A DNA stretch of 64,000 nucleotides, taken from assembly GCA_963974915.1 (NCBI GenBank), contig CAXBES010000014.1, positions 49,633-113,632 on the forward strand. Direction: 5' to 3'. The position numbers and the translations under genes are program-made. Origin of the DNA: CAXBES01 sp963974915. GTDB lineage: Bacteria > Bacteroidota > Bacteroidia > Flavobacteriales > Flavobacteriaceae. The notes under the pieces are model-generated. The model made no database searches. It was given only the letters and a program-made list of their open reading frames with translations, and had not been told where the DNA came from. Of the stretch, positions 1 to 9,703 are shown one piece after another; position 1 is the stretch's first letter, and every line of letters starts with the position of its first letter.

Positions 1-1259
1 TTCAATCTGCCCAAAAATTCACTAGTGACCATCCTAATGCCAGAGGTATCTTACTAGACGTATTTAATGATCCCCAGCGAAGAGAAGCCGTTTCAAATAG
101 TGATCTGGTAATTTCTATGCTTCCTGCAAGATTTCATATAGAGGTTGCTAAAGATTGTTTAGAGTTTGGTAAACATTTAGTTACAGCTTCTTATGTTAGT
201 GACCAGATGCAAGTTCTACATCCCAAAGTAAAATCGAAGGGGTTGGTATTTATGAACGAAATAGGTCTGGACCCGGGCATAGATCATATGAGTGCAATGC
301 AAGTGATAGATCGAATTAGAGAAAAGGGTGGTAAAATGCTCCTTTTCGAATCTTTTACCGGCGGGTTAATTGCACCCGAAAGTGACAATAACCTTTGGAA
401 CTACAAATTTACCTGGAACCCAAGAAACGTTGTACTTGCCGGTCAGGGAGGTGCTGCCGAATTTATTCAGGAAGGTAAATACAAATATATACCGTACCAC
501 AGACTCTTTAGAAGAACTGAGTTTATTGATGTGGAAGGCTACGGGAAATTTGAAGTCTATGCGAATAGAAATTCGTTAAAATATCAATCGGTGTATGGAC
601 TCAACGACATCTTAACATTGTATCGAGGAACCATTAGGCGAGTTGGTTTCAGCAAAGCGTGGAACATGTTCGTTCAGTTAGGAATGACAGATGATAGTTA
701 CAGCATGCCAGATACGGAAAATCTTTCATACCGGGATTTTGTAAATTCATTTCTACCATATTCTCCTACAGATTCGGTGGAGCTGAAATTACGACATAAC
801 CTACGCATAGATCAAGACGATCTGATGTGGGAAAAATTGCTGGATCTTGATATTTTTAATAGCGAAAAAACCATAGGAATAAAAGACGCAACCCCGGCTC
901 AAGCCCTTCAGAAGATACTAATGGACAAATGGACCTTAGATCAAGATGATAAAGATATGATCGTGATGTATCACAAATTTGGGTACGAACTAAACGGAAA
1001 AAAATATCAAATAGATAGTAATATGGTTTCCATAGGTGACGACCAAACCTATACTTCTATGGCCAAAACCGTAGGCTTGCCTGTCGCTATCGCTGCCATA
1101 AAAATTCTAAATGAAGAGATCGTGACACCGGGAGTTCAACTCCCAATTACGAAAGAAGTTTATGAGCCCATTTTAAAAGAGTTGGAAAAATACGGAATCA
1201 CTTTTAAAGAGAACGAAACCACCTATCTAGGGTACAATCCGGATAATGTAATAGGTTAA
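1..1259 (+). CDS. Saccharopine dehydrogenase family protein (5' end outside window)
   Basis: The reading frame is open from base 3, so the N-terminal Rossmann part of this gene lies left of the window and the internal ATG at 117 is not the true start. The visible part contains the loop NEIGLDPGIDH that is typical of the substrate side of saccharopine dehydrogenase / LYS9-like enzymes, followed by the alpha/beta C-terminal domain. The family interconverts saccharopine with glutamate and aminoadipate semialdehyde in lysine breakdown; related enzymes make carboxynorspermidine, so the substrate is not certain. It ends four bases before the next ORF, which may be cotranscribed. Confidence 0.88.
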   Translation, partial: QSAQKFTSDHPNARGILLDVFNDPQRREAVSNSDLVISMLPARFHIEVAKDCLEFGKHLVTASYVSDQMQVLHPKVKSKGLVFMNEIGLDPGIDHMSAMQVIDRIREKGGKMLLFESFTGGLIAPESDNNLWNYKFTWNPRNVVLAGQGGAAEFIQEGKYKYIPYHRLFRRTEFIDVEGYGKFEVYANRNSLKYQSVYGLNDILTLYRGTIRRVGFSKAWNMFVQLGMTDDSYSMPDTENLSYRDFVNSFLPYSPTDSVELKLRHNLRIDQDDLMWEKLLDLDIFNSEKTIGIKDATPAQALQKILMDKWTLDQDDKDMIVMYHKFGYELNGKKYQIDSNMVSIGDDQTYTSMAKTVGLPVAIAAIKILNEEIVTPGVQLPITKEVYEPILKELEKYGITFKENETTYLGYNPDNVIG

Positions 1260-1263
1260 GCTA

Positions 1264-1887
1264 ATGAATCGAAAAAACTGTTTAACCAGTTTAGTTTTTC
1301 TCTTGTCCTGCCTTATTCATGCTCAGGAGAAAAAGACATATTATTTCAATGAAGTCTCAGATAGAATTACTTCGGTAGAATTCAAAAATGGTATAAACTA
1401 TCAATTCAATCTTCCTAGAACCGTAGAAAATGACACGGCAGTTTTCAATCTTCTTATTGCTCGACAAAGTTATGGGCAATTGAATTCAGAAGAAAGAAAA
1501 CAATTTTTCCAATTGCTTGAGAAAACCACAAACAATAAAGTAGATACCTCCACGACGGTAATCATCAATTTTTTCCATGGGGGTGAAGGAAAAAGTATAA
1601 AACATCACACTCGCGACAGGCCTTATATATCAAAAACCAGGAAGATAAAAGAACTAACTCAGTTCTTCATTACTGAAAAAGGATATTTTTACAGTCATAG
1701 AAAGCCTCCCGTATTTGAAGATGCCTACGATATTATACGCCGTCTATTCTTTCCAATTCACTTTCGGGGTGGAAACTACCTAATCATAAAACCCGACGGA
1801 AGTTTTTATAGATATTACGGCGAATATCCACAATCCGAGATCATTCCGAAGGCATTATCTACTTGGAAAACAACCGTTAAAAACTAA
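1264..1887 (+). CDS. Hypothetical exported protein
   Basis: This 207-residue protein is not recognised. It opens with a charged start, a hydrophobic stretch and a plausible signal peptidase site near HAQ (about residue 20), so it is probably periplasmic or secreted. There is no lipobox. The mature part is basic and rich in aromatic residues, with no motif I can name. It starts four bases after the saccharopine dehydrogenase stop and runs convergently toward the zinc peptidase gene. Confidence 0.6.
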   Translation: MNRKNCLTSLVFLLSCLIHAQEKKTYYFNEVSDRITSVEFKNGINYQFNLPRTVENDTAVFNLLIARQSYGQLNSEERKQFFQLLEKTTNNKVDTSTTVIINFFHGGEGKSIKHHTRDRPYISKTRKIKELTQFFITEKGYFYSHRKPPVFEDAYDIIRRLFFPIHFRGGNYLIIKPDGSFYRYYGEYPQSEIIPKALSTWKTTVKN

Positions 1888-1894
1888 TACGCCC

Positions 1895-2584
1895 TTATCT
1901 TCTCCCCAGAAATACCGTAATAAAGTAGAGTAGAGTGGCCAATGAGCCTAAGGCTGCGACTACATAGGTTCGTGCCGCCCATTTTAAAGCATCTTTAGCC
2001 CCGGCATGCTCTTGCTGAGTCACCATATTATTTTGCTCCAACCAGGCCAGCGCACGATTACTAGCATCAAACTCAACAGGAAGTGTGATAAAGGCAAATA
2101 CCGTAGTAACTGCAAAAAGCAGAATTCCTATTAAGAACAGCGTATTTCCAATAAGTGACCCTGTGGCTGATAAAACCAACCCTGCCATGATCACAAAATT
2201 TGATAATTTACTAGACACCCCTACGGCTGGCACGATAGCCGAACGCATCTTTAACCAGCTGTAAGCCGTTGCATGCTGAACTGCATGTCCGCATTCGTGC
2301 GCCGCAACAGCTGCAGCAGCTGCATTTCGCTGGTGGTAGACCGGCTCGCTTAAATTTACCGTTTTATTGGCAGGATTGTAATGATCTGTAAGTTGTCCGG
2401 CAACCGAAATAACCTGAACATCAGAAATTCCGTTATCGGCCAACATTTTTTCTGCGATCTCCTTGCCGCTCATGCCATTTTGTAGTTGAACCTTTGAGTA
2501 ATGCTTAAACTTGCTTTTCAGCTTATTGCTAACATACATGCTAACAAGAAAAATAGCACCTGCAATTATATAATATCCTATCAT
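1895..2584 (-). CDS. Membrane zinc metallopeptidase (YugP / Zn_peptidase_2 family)
   Basis: The protein has an N-terminal membrane helix, a zinc-binding HECGH motif (an HExxH site) inside AAHECGHAVQHA, and further hydrophobic segments in its C-terminal half, which is the layout of the YugP-type neutral zinc membrane peptidases. Its physiological substrate is unknown in the family. I chose the ATG at 2584 (229 residues, MIGYYIIAG) instead of an upstream TTG, because the ATG directly precedes the transmembrane helix. The gene lies downstream of leuS in the same direction but is separated from a separate run of convergent genes. Confidence 0.85.
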   Translation of the reverse strand: MIGYYIIAGAIFLVSMYVSNKLKSKFKHYSKVQLQNGMSGKEIAEKMLADNGISDVQVISVAGQLTDHYNPANKTVNLSEPVYHQRNAAAAAVAAHECGHAVQHATAYSWLKMRSAIVPAVGVSSKLSNFVIMAGLVLSATGSLIGNTLFLIGILLFAVTTVFAFITLPVEFDASNRALAWLEQNNMVTQQEHAGAKDALKWAARTYVVAALGSLATLLYFITVFLGRR

Positions 2585-2658
2585 AGTATAGCCCACCAAA
2601 GTGGGTGATTTTATTTATTATTTACTGAAACAAAATATAGCAAATACTGTGCAAATTT

Positions 2659-5517
2659 TTATCCGACTATATTTACGATCTTCCCGGGTACAATTATTAT
2701 CTTTTTAGGTGTTCTACCCTCCAAATAATGCTGGGTTTTCTCATTTGACATAACGGCAGTTTCTATGTCATCTTTACTCATATCTAATGGTAATTCGAGC
2801 GTAAAACGCATTTTTCCATTAAACGATATTGGATATTCTTTACTACTTTCTATAAGATGTTTTTCTTCAAACTTCGGAAAGGCCGCCGTTGCAATACTTC
2901 CCGAATGCCCTAACTTGTTATAAATTTCTTCGGCAATGTGAGGTGCGTAAGGAGAAATTAAAATGATCAAGGGTTCTAAGATCTCTCGGGCGGTACATTT
3001 TTGTGCCGAAAGTTCATTGACAGCGATCATAAATGTTGAAACAGAAGTATTAAAACTGAAATTCTCTATATCTTCCTCAACCTTTTTTATGGTCTTATGA
3101 AGCGTCTTAAGATTTTCCTTTGAAGCAGCCTCATCACTCACATTAAAAGTCTCATCTACCCCTGTATGGTACAACTTCCACAACTTTTTCAGAAAACTAT
3201 GCACCCCAGTAATTCCGGCGGTACTCCATGGTTTTGCCTGCTCCAACGGACCTAAGAACATCTCGTACATACGCAAGGTATCGGCTCCGTATTGCTTACA
3301 AATATCGTCCGGATTGACGACGTTGTATTTCGATTTCGACATTTTTTCAACTTCTCGTGTAACCTTAAAAGTTCCGTCCTCCTCGGTAATAAAAGTTGCG
3401 TCCTTAAAATCTTCCCGCCACTTCTTAAACCCTTCTATATCCAGTTCATTAGACGCATTTACCAAAGAAACATCTACATGAATAAGTCTTCCTGTGTAAT
3501 TGCCTGAAACTTTTTTGGAAACGATCAAATTATCTTCATCCGAAAGAAAAACAAACGCACTCTCTCCCAGTATCATTCCCTGATTGATCAACTTTTTAAA
3601 GGGTTCGTCTACTTTTAAAAATCCGCGATCGTACAAAAATTTTACCCAAAACCTACTGTATAAGAGGTGTCCGGTAGCATGTTCGCTTCCTCCTAAATAC
3701 AGATCTACATTTTCCCAATAATCCATGGCTTCTTCCGAAGCTAAAGCTTTATTATTATTAGGATCCATATACCTGAACATATAGCAGCTACTTCCTGCCC
3801 AGCCGGGCATAGTGTTCAACTCTAACGGGAATACAGTCTCCTGATCAATTAATTTATTGCTAACCACTTCGTTTTTTACAGTATCCCATGCCCAAACCTC
3901 GGCACGACCTAAAGGTGGTTCTCCGGTTTCGGTAGGTAAATATTTTTCAACTTCCGGAAGACGTAAGGGTAAATGTTCCAGAGCGATCATTTGCGGCATT
4001 CCTTTTTTGTAATATACGGGAAACGGCTCACCCCAATAGCGCTGACGAGAAAATACAGCGTCTCTAAGGCGATAGTTTATCTTTCCTTTCCCGGCGTTTT
4101 TACTTTCTAAGGCTTCAATTGCCTTTTGCGTTGCTTCTTTATAGTTAAGACCATTCAGGAAATCGCTATTTGCAATGATCGTTTTTTCTTTATCAGCAAA
4201 AGCTTCTTCCGAAATATCCACCCCTTCAAAAACATTGGGTATCGCTATTCCGAAGTGCTTTGCAAAATCATAATCACGTTGATCCCCGCAAGGAACACTC
4301 ATTACAGCACCGGTTCCGTAGCCAGCCAAAACATAATCGCCAATCCAAATAGGAATATCTTCGCCGGTAAAGGGATGTACAGCATACGAACCTGTAAACA
4401 CACCACTAATGGTTTTTACATCGGCCATACGCTCTCTTTCACTTCTTTTTGCAGTAGCCTCGATATACTTTCCAACATCAATTCGTTGCTCGATAGTTGT
4501 AAGTCGGTCAACAAGATCGTGTTCCGGGGCCAGCGTCATAAAACTCACTCCGAAAATAGTATCGGGACGGGTTGTAAATACTTCAATTACCTCATCCCCA
4601 TTCTTTACCTTAAAGTGAACACTTGCTCCTTTAGAGCGACCAATCCAGTTAGTTTGTGAGTCAATTAAAGGTTGCGGCCAGTCTATCGTTTCTAAACCAT
4701 CCAGCAAACGTTGAGCGTAAGATGTAATTCGCATGCTCCATTGTGTCATTTTTTTGCGTACTACAGGAAAGCCCCCGCGTTCTGAAACACCATTGACAAT
4801 TTCGTCGTTTGCGAGTACGGTTTTTAATTGCGGACACCAATTTACTTCAGTTTCGGCTAAATAAGTAAGTCGGTACTTTAGTAAAACTTTTTCTTTCTTT
4901 TCTTCGGAAAAAGAATTCCATTGTTCTGCGGTAAAAATAGATGTGTCTATTTCACAAGACGCATTAATCCCTTCATTCCCCTCTTCAGAAAAAACCTTTA
5001 CCAATTCAGAAATAGGCAGTGCCTTTTCGTGTGTTTTGCAATACCAGGACTCGAACAGTTGGATAAAGATCCATTGTGTCCACTTATAATAGGCAGGATC
5101 GGAAGTACGAAGCTCTCTATTCCAATCGAATGAGAAACCTATTTTATCCAGCTGTTTTCTATATCCTTCAATTTCATTCCCCAGATTATCGATTCCACCC
5201 TCAATATTCACTTTGGTGGTTTGCGCAGGATGCTGACCCGTTTGTATCGCATATTGTTCTGCCGGCAAACCGAAGCTGTCATAACCCATGGGATGAAGAA
5301 CGTTAAAACCTTTGTGGCGTTTATAGCGTGCATAAACGTCGCTCGCAATATAACCTAACGGATGTCCAACGTGAAGACCGGCACCTGAAGGGTATGGAAA
5401 CATATCCAACACATAGTACTTGGGCTTTTCACTGGAATTTTCGGCTTTGAACGTATTATTTTTGGACCAATACTCTTGCCATTTGGCTTCAATTTCGTTA
5501 AAATGGTAATTGCTCAT
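2659..5517 (-). CDS. leuS: Leucyl-tRNA synthetase
   Basis: LeuS charges tRNA-Leu with leucine in the cytoplasm. The 952-residue protein has the class I signature HVGHPLGY near residue 50, a long CP1 editing insertion in the first half, and the KMSKS loop (KMSKSKYN) near residue 720. It is longer than the roughly 860 residues of E. coli LeuS, and an insertion follows the HIGH region, as is usual in Bacteroidota. The ATG at 5517 gives the expected N-terminus with a WQEYW motif. A TAAATTTG promoter box sits about 55 bases upstream. Confidence 0.98.
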   Translation of the reverse strand: MSNYHFNEIEAKWQEYWSKNNTFKAENSSEKPKYYVLDMFPYPSGAGLHVGHPLGYIASDVYARYKRHKGFNVLHPMGYDSFGLPAEQYAIQTGQHPAQTTKVNIEGGIDNLGNEIEGYRKQLDKIGFSFDWNRELRTSDPAYYKWTQWIFIQLFESWYCKTHEKALPISELVKVFSEEGNEGINASCEIDTSIFTAEQWNSFSEEKKEKVLLKYRLTYLAETEVNWCPQLKTVLANDEIVNGVSERGGFPVVRKKMTQWSMRITSYAQRLLDGLETIDWPQPLIDSQTNWIGRSKGASVHFKVKNGDEVIEVFTTRPDTIFGVSFMTLAPEHDLVDRLTTIEQRIDVGKYIEATAKRSERERMADVKTISGVFTGSYAVHPFTGEDIPIWIGDYVLAGYGTGAVMSVPCGDQRDYDFAKHFGIAIPNVFEGVDISEEAFADKEKTIIANSDFLNGLNYKEATQKAIEALESKNAGKGKINYRLRDAVFSRQRYWGEPFPVYYKKGMPQMIALEHLPLRLPEVEKYLPTETGEPPLGRAEVWAWDTVKNEVVSNKLIDQETVFPLELNTMPGWAGSSCYMFRYMDPNNNKALASEEAMDYWENVDLYLGGSEHATGHLLYSRFWVKFLYDRGFLKVDEPFKKLINQGMILGESAFVFLSDEDNLIVSKKVSGNYTGRLIHVDVSLVNASNELDIEGFKKWREDFKDATFITEEDGTFKVTREVEKMSKSKYNVVNPDDICKQYGADTLRMYEMFLGPLEQAKPWSTAGITGVHSFLKKLWKLYHTGVDETFNVSDEAASKENLKTLHKTIKKVEEDIENFSFNTSVSTFMIAVNELSAQKCTAREILEPLIILISPYAPHIAEEIYNKLGHSGSIATAAFPKFEEKHLIESSKEYPISFNGKMRFTLELPLDMSKDDIETAVMSNEKTQHYLEGRTPKKIIIVPGKIVNIVG

Positions 5518-5573
5518 GGAAATTTTTTCAGGTAAAACAGGAACTCTTTGGCGAGTGCTTCAGAATTTAGCGA

Positions 5574-5581
5574 CAAATTTA
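5574..5581 (-). promoter_or_regulatory. Bacteroidota -7 box for leuS
   Basis: On the minus strand this reads TAAATTTG, an exact match to the Bacteroidota -7 consensus TAnnTTTG, about 55 bases upstream of the leuS start. The -33 element is not clear. Confidence 0.5.
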
Positions 5582-5613
5582 ACATTTCTTGAAAGAAGAA
5601 CTATTCTATCTAT

Positions 5614-6474
5614 TTAAAAATTTGGATGTAATAACTTTCCCGAATACAAAACCCAGATCATTGATAAAATCGCGGATATGTTCATTGCAATTCCGAAGAA
5701 CTTCATTTGCTCTAAGCTGTACGGATTTCCTTTAAAAATGAAAAATACATCTATAAGCAACCAAACCGAAAAAACAGCTAGAAACCCTGCAAGCACAAGA
5801 TCATCGAACCAAAAATACAGGATGAAGACTTCAGAAATAAGTAGAAACAACATCAAATACTTTGTCTTTCTTCTTCCAATAAGTGTTGCAGTAGTTCTTT
5901 TCTGCGCAGCCAGATCGGGTTCAATATCCATTATTTCACCTGCAATATGTGCCTGAAAAGCAAACAGCGACAAATAGACGATCGTTTGCCAAGGAAGCAT
6001 TTCCAGGTCATTCAACACAATGCTAAAGAAAGCTGTAAAAACATATCCAACCTGAATAAAGATTTCGAACGGAGGTCTCTCTTTAAATCTAAAAGGTCTA
6101 AAATTGTAGCTAATGTTTATCAGGATCATAAATAGCAGGAGGAAAAACATTTTCCAGCCCGCCAGCATTGTAAAAAGGATGAGAAAGGGAAATAAAACAA
6201 AGGTAATTCTCTTCGGAATTGTCGCCAATTCAGCTTTAGAATAATTAGCTCCAAATAAAAAGTTGCCCTTTCTCTTGTTTAAAATGTCTGCCGAAACATC
6301 GTTATAATCGTTTAATCCATACACCAAATAATTTAGCGGAAAGGTTACAAAGGTAAGCCCAAGCCAAAACACTGGGTTGTTCCAAAAACCAGATTCGATG
6401 GTAAACGGAACTAAATAGATCCAAATAGTGGGAAACCACAATCCAGGACGCGAAATCTTTAAATCCTTTAGCAA
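5614..6474 (-). CDS. UbiA-family prenyltransferase
   Basis: This 286-residue polytopic protein carries the two aspartate-rich UbiA motifs: NDYNDVSADILN near residue 60 and DIEPDLAAQKRTTATLIG near residue 185, which bind the Mg-prenyl diphosphate. Hydrophobic helices fill the rest. UbiA enzymes move prenyl groups onto quinone, carotenoid or other acceptors in the inner membrane; the acceptor here cannot be read from sequence. The most likely start is a TTG at 6474, since no in-frame ATG occurs between it and the upstream stop. It is transcribed divergently from ftsX. Confidence 0.82.
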   Translation of the reverse strand: MLKDLKISRPGLWFPTIWIYLVPFTIESGFWNNPVFWLGLTFVTFPLNYLVYGLNDYNDVSADILNKRKGNFLFGANYSKAELATIPKRITFVLFPFLILFTMLAGWKMFFLLLFMILINISYNFRPFRFKERPPFEIFIQVGYVFTAFFSIVLNDLEMLPWQTIVYLSLFAFQAHIAGEIMDIEPDLAAQKRTTATLIGRRKTKYLMLFLLISEVFILYFWFDDLVLAGFLAVFSVWLLIDVFFIFKGNPYSLEQMKFFGIAMNISAILSMIWVLYSGKLLHPNF

Positions 6475-6554
6475 ATTTTTGATAAGGTTTCCATTATGAG
6501 TTCTATCAAATTTAATCTTATTATAACAATGTTCAAACTTTAAACGTTACATAC

Positions 6555-6583
6555 TTGCAGAAATAAAAATCATTGTATTTTTG
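6555..6583 (+). promoter_or_regulatory. Bacteroidota promoter for ftsX
   Basis: A TTG (6555-6557) is followed after 18 bases by TATTTTTG (6576-6583), which fits the -33 / -7 architecture of Bacteroidota promoters. The ftsX start codon is 39 bases downstream. Confidence 0.55.
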
Positions 6584-6622
6584 TTAAAGCAACGACGTTA
6601 AGCAAAGCACAACAGAAATTTT

Positions 6623-7501
6623 ATGGCTTCATCTTTTGAAAAGTATCAAAAACGCAGATTGATCTCTTCCTATTTCTCTGTGGTGATTAGTATCTCGTTG
6701 GTATTGTTCTTATTAGGTCTGTTAGGGCTTTTAGTTTTAAACACGAAGAAAGTCGCAGATCACTTTAAAGAAAAAATTGCGCTTACCGTATATTTGAAAG
6801 ACACGGCCAAAGAGGTTGAGATCACACAGTTAAAACAGAGTCTGGCTCTCGCTGAGTATACTAAGTCGGCTACATTTATATCTAAAGAGCAAGCTGCAGA
6901 AGAACACAGTGCAACTATTGGTGAGAATTTTATGGAATTCTTAGGCTATAATCCTCTGCAAAACAGTATTGATGTTTATTTGTTAGCAGATTATGTTTCA
7001 CCTTCTAAACTAGAAGAAATTACCAACGAAATAATTACCAAAGACTTTGTAGAAGAAGTAATATACGACAAGCCATTAATTGCGCTTCTCAATGATAACG
7101 TAAAAAAAATAAGCTTTTGGGTGTTAATTATAAGTGGATTATTCACTTTTATCGCTGTACTGCTCATAAACAGTTCTATAAGGCTTTCGGTATATGCAAA
7201 GCGCTTTACGATCAAAACAATGCAGATGGTTGGCGCAACCAAACGTTTTATACGACGTCCTTTTATATGGAAAAGCGTTAAACTAGGGGTTTTGGGTGCT
7301 ATTCTTGCCATGATAGGCATGGCAATCGTACTTTATTACCTAAACAAAACCTTCCCCGAATTGCAGTTACTAAAAGATAAAGTCTTACTCATTTTACTTT
7401 TTGCATTTATCTTTTGCATGGGGCTGTTTATTACCTGGATTAGTACGTTTTTCGCAACACAACGTTTTTTAAATCTACGTACCGATGAACTATACTATTA
7501 A
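6623..7501 (+). CDS. ftsX: Cell division protein FtsX
   Basis: FtsX is the membrane half of the FtsEX ABC-type complex, which controls peptidoglycan hydrolases at the septum. The 292-residue protein has one N-terminal helix (about 20-45), a periplasmic domain, and three C-terminal helices, the standard permease layout. The conserved stretch QMVGATKRFIRRPF lies just after the second helix. No ftsE is present in the window, so the ATPase is encoded elsewhere. It is the first gene of an envelope operon, and its 3' end overlaps the next ORF by 17 bases. Confidence 0.92.
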   Translation: MASSFEKYQKRRLISSYFSVVISISLVLFLLGLLGLLVLNTKKVADHFKEKIALTVYLKDTAKEVEITQLKQSLALAEYTKSATFISKEQAAEEHSATIGENFMEFLGYNPLQNSIDVYLLADYVSPSKLEEITNEIITKDFVEEVIYDKPLIALLNDNVKKISFWVLIISGLFTFIAVLLINSSIRLSVYAKRFTIKTMQMVGATKRFIRRPFIWKSVKLGVLGAILAMIGMAIVLYYLNKTFPELQLLKDKVLLILLFAFIFCMGLFITWISTFFATQRFLNLRTDELYY

Positions 7502-7856
7502 ACCAATTGCATTACTCTGTTTATTCGCCTTTCTTCTGAATGGCTGTATGATCGTTGATCCAAGGCCTGAAGATTGTGATATAAAAGAAATAACGGTTTC
7601 TAAAATTTCTGAAGGTGGTGTAAAAGATATCGTTTTTACTGAAGAGAATGGAGATTTCTATTACATTAATAGAGGGCTTGAACAAGGCTTAACTCTTGAA
7701 CAAATGGAGGAAAATGTTTTAAATAAAACTGTTACCTTGCACCTTCCAAGGATTATAACAGGAACTTCAAATCATATTGCACAATTAGAAATTAGCGGCG
7801 ATATTGTATTTACTGAGTTTTCGAACAAGTTGGAATCTGCTATATTAAAAGATTAA
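7485..7856 (+). CDS. Small hypothetical lipoprotein
   Basis: The 123-residue product has a signal peptide with a lipobox (FLLNGC, Cys at about residue 21), so it is probably lipidated. I do not recognise the mature domain, which has alternating hydrophobic residues suggesting a small beta-rich fold. Its start overlaps the last 17 bases of ftsX, and it stops five bases before the DUF3098 gene. It is probably translationally coupled into the ftsX-uppP-truB operon. Confidence 0.7.
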   Translation: MNYTIKPIALLCLFAFLLNGCMIVDPRPEDCDIKEITVSKISEGGVKDIVFTEENGDFYYINRGLEQGLTLEQMEENVLNKTVTLHLPRIITGTSNHIAQLEISGDIVFTEFSNKLESAILKD

Positions 7857-7861
7857 AGATC

Positions 7862-8119
7862 ATGGGAGAGAAAAAACGCAAAGAGGCTATTACGAAGAAC
7901 TTTGTATTTGAGCGTAAAAACTACAAATTCATGCTTATAGGAATCGCTTTTATAGCCCTTGGCTTTATTTTAATGACTGGAGGTGGAAGCGATGACCCCA
8001 ATGTTTTTAATCCTGAAATCTACAGCTGGAGACGAATTAGATTAGCTCCCGCATTGATTCTCATTGGTTTTGGAATTGAAGTGTACGCAATTTTGTTGAA
8101 TCCCAACAAGGAAAAATAA
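7862..8119 (+). CDS. DUF3098 membrane protein
   Basis: This 85-residue protein has a basic N-terminus, two transmembrane helices (about 25-42 and 62-80) and a short loop between them with GGGSDDP and FNPEIYSWRRI. That pattern matches the DUF3098 family of Bacteroidota, usually found between ftsX and uppP. Its function is unknown; the location suggests an envelope or division accessory role. Confidence 0.85.
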   Translation: MGEKKRKEAITKNFVFERKNYKFMLIGIAFIALGFILMTGGGSDDPNVFNPEIYSWRRIRLAPALILIGFGIEVYAILLNPNKEK

Positions 8120-8122
8120 TTA

Positions 8123-8917
8123 ATGGACAGTCTTGATGCGATTATCCTTGGTATCATTCAAGGGTTTACCGAATTCTTACCCGTTTCTTCCAGTGGTCAC
8201 CTGGAATTGGGCAAGGCTATTTTAGGCGACACATCCATTCCGGAGGAAAGCTTGCTCTTTACTGTTGTTTTACACTTTGCTACTGCGTTAAGCACTATTG
8301 TAGTTTTTAGAAAAGACATCCGGGAGATCTTAAACGGTTTATTCAAGTTTAAATGGAATGAGGAAACAAAATTCATCGTAAAGATCATTATTTCAATGCT
8401 TCCCGCCGCGATTGTTGGAATTCTTTTTGAAGAACAACTTGAAGCCTTCTTTGGAGGAAATATCGCCTTTGTAGGTTTTATGCTAATTATAACGGCTCTG
8501 CTACTCTGGCTCGCAGATAGAGCCAAAAACACCGGCAAGCCCGTTAGCTACAACAATGCATTTATAATTGGTATCTCCCAAGCAATAGCGATGCTTCCGG
8601 GAATCTCACGAAGCGGTGCCACTATTTCTACCTCCGTTTTATTAGGGAATGACAAAAGTAAGGCGGCTCGCTTTTCCTTTCTTATGGTTGTACCTTTAAT
8701 TTTCGGCAAGATCGCCAAAGATATTTTAAGTGGAGATCTGGCTTCCGAAACTGCTAATTTTACGACCCTCGGATTAGGTTTTGCAGCAGCATTTATTTGC
8801 GGACTTATTGCCTGTACCTGGATGATAAAACTCGTTAAAAACAGTAAACTTTCCTACTTTGCAATTTACTGCCTGGTCATCGGACTGGTCGCAATTGGAG
8901 TAGGACTTTACATCTAG
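8123..8917 (+). CDS. uppP: Undecaprenyl-diphosphatase
   Basis: UppP (BacA) dephosphorylates undecaprenyl diphosphate on the outer face of the inner membrane, recycling the lipid carrier for peptidoglycan synthesis. The 264-residue polytopic protein shows both family signatures: GFTEFLPVSSSGHL near residue 15, with the catalytic glutamate and serines, and LPGISRSGATI near residue 155, with the catalytic arginine. It sits three bases after DUF3098 and three before truB, so the operon is tight. Confidence 0.97.
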   Translation: MDSLDAIILGIIQGFTEFLPVSSSGHLELGKAILGDTSIPEESLLFTVVLHFATALSTIVVFRKDIREILNGLFKFKWNEETKFIVKIIISMLPAAIVGILFEEQLEAFFGGNIAFVGFMLIITALLLWLADRAKNTGKPVSYNNAFIIGISQAIAMLPGISRSGATISTSVLLGNDKSKAARFSFLMVVPLIFGKIAKDILSGDLASETANFTTLGLGFAAAFICGLIACTWMIKLVKNSKLSYFAIYCLVIGLVAIGVGLYI

Positions 8918-8920
8918 CCA

Positions 8921-9610
8921 ATGACAGCAGAGGATTTTAAAGAAGGGAAAGTATTGCTAATTGATAAACCATTGGAGTGGACTTCCTTTCAAGTGGTAAA
9001 TAAAGTAAGATGGTTGATCAAGAGGCGATTTCAGCTAAAAAAAATAAAGGTAGGGCATGCCGGAACTTTAGATCCATTAGCCAGCGGATTATTGATTTTA
9101 TGTACCGGTAAATTCACAAAGCAAATTGAAACCTTCCAGGCTCAAGAGAAAGAATACACAGGAACAATTACACTTGGAGCCACTACACCAAGTTATGATC
9201 TTGAAACTGAAATTGACAAAACTTTCAGTATTGAAGGGATTACTTCGGAAAAAATAATCGCTACAGCCAAGCTTTTCACCGGGGAGATACTTCAGCAACC
9301 TCCCGTATTTTCAGCATTAAAAAAAGAAGGAAAACGCTTATACGAATTTGCCAGGGCCGGTGAAAGAGTTGATATTCCGAAGAGAAAAATAACTGTCTCA
9401 ACATTCGAAATCACTAAAATTGACCTTCCCGAGATCAACTTCAGAGTGGCCTGTAGTAAAGGAACTTACATTCGCTCTTTAGCTCATGATTTTGGTAAAG
9501 CCTTAGACAACGGCGCTCACCTTTCGGCTTTAAGAAGAACTAAAATTGGAGAATTTAATGTTGAAAATGCAATTTCAATCACCACTTTCGAAGATCGATT
9601 AAGCGAGTAA
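8921..9610 (+). CDS. truB: tRNA pseudouridine-55 synthase TruB
   Basis: TruB converts U55 to pseudouridine in the T loop of tRNAs. The 229-residue protein contains the catalytic block GHAGTLDPLASGLL near residue 46, where the aspartate is the nucleophile, and the conserved CSKGTYIRSLAHDFG stretch near residue 183. It is shorter than E. coli TruB because it lacks most of the C-terminal PUA domain, which is common in Bacteroidota. It is the last gene of the ftsX operon. Confidence 0.96.
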   Translation: MTAEDFKEGKVLLIDKPLEWTSFQVVNKVRWLIKRRFQLKKIKVGHAGTLDPLASGLLILCTGKFTKQIETFQAQEKEYTGTITLGATTPSYDLETEIDKTFSIEGITSEKIIATAKLFTGEILQQPPVFSALKKEGKRLYEFARAGERVDIPKRKITVSTFEITKIDLPEINFRVACSKGTYIRSLAHDFGKALDNGAHLSALRRTKIGEFNVENAISITTFEDRLSE

Positions 9611-9703
9611 ATTAAAATGATAACACCGTTAAAACGTTCTTAATCAACTGTAAATTTTCTGTAGTTGTGTGTATTTTCGCAATAAATTTCGGTTATTGTA
9701 TAC

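Noticed and set aside
4126..4659. 177-residue ORF on the plus strand within leuS
   Set aside because: It is a shadow frame of a strongly conserved gene and shows no recognisable domain or start context.
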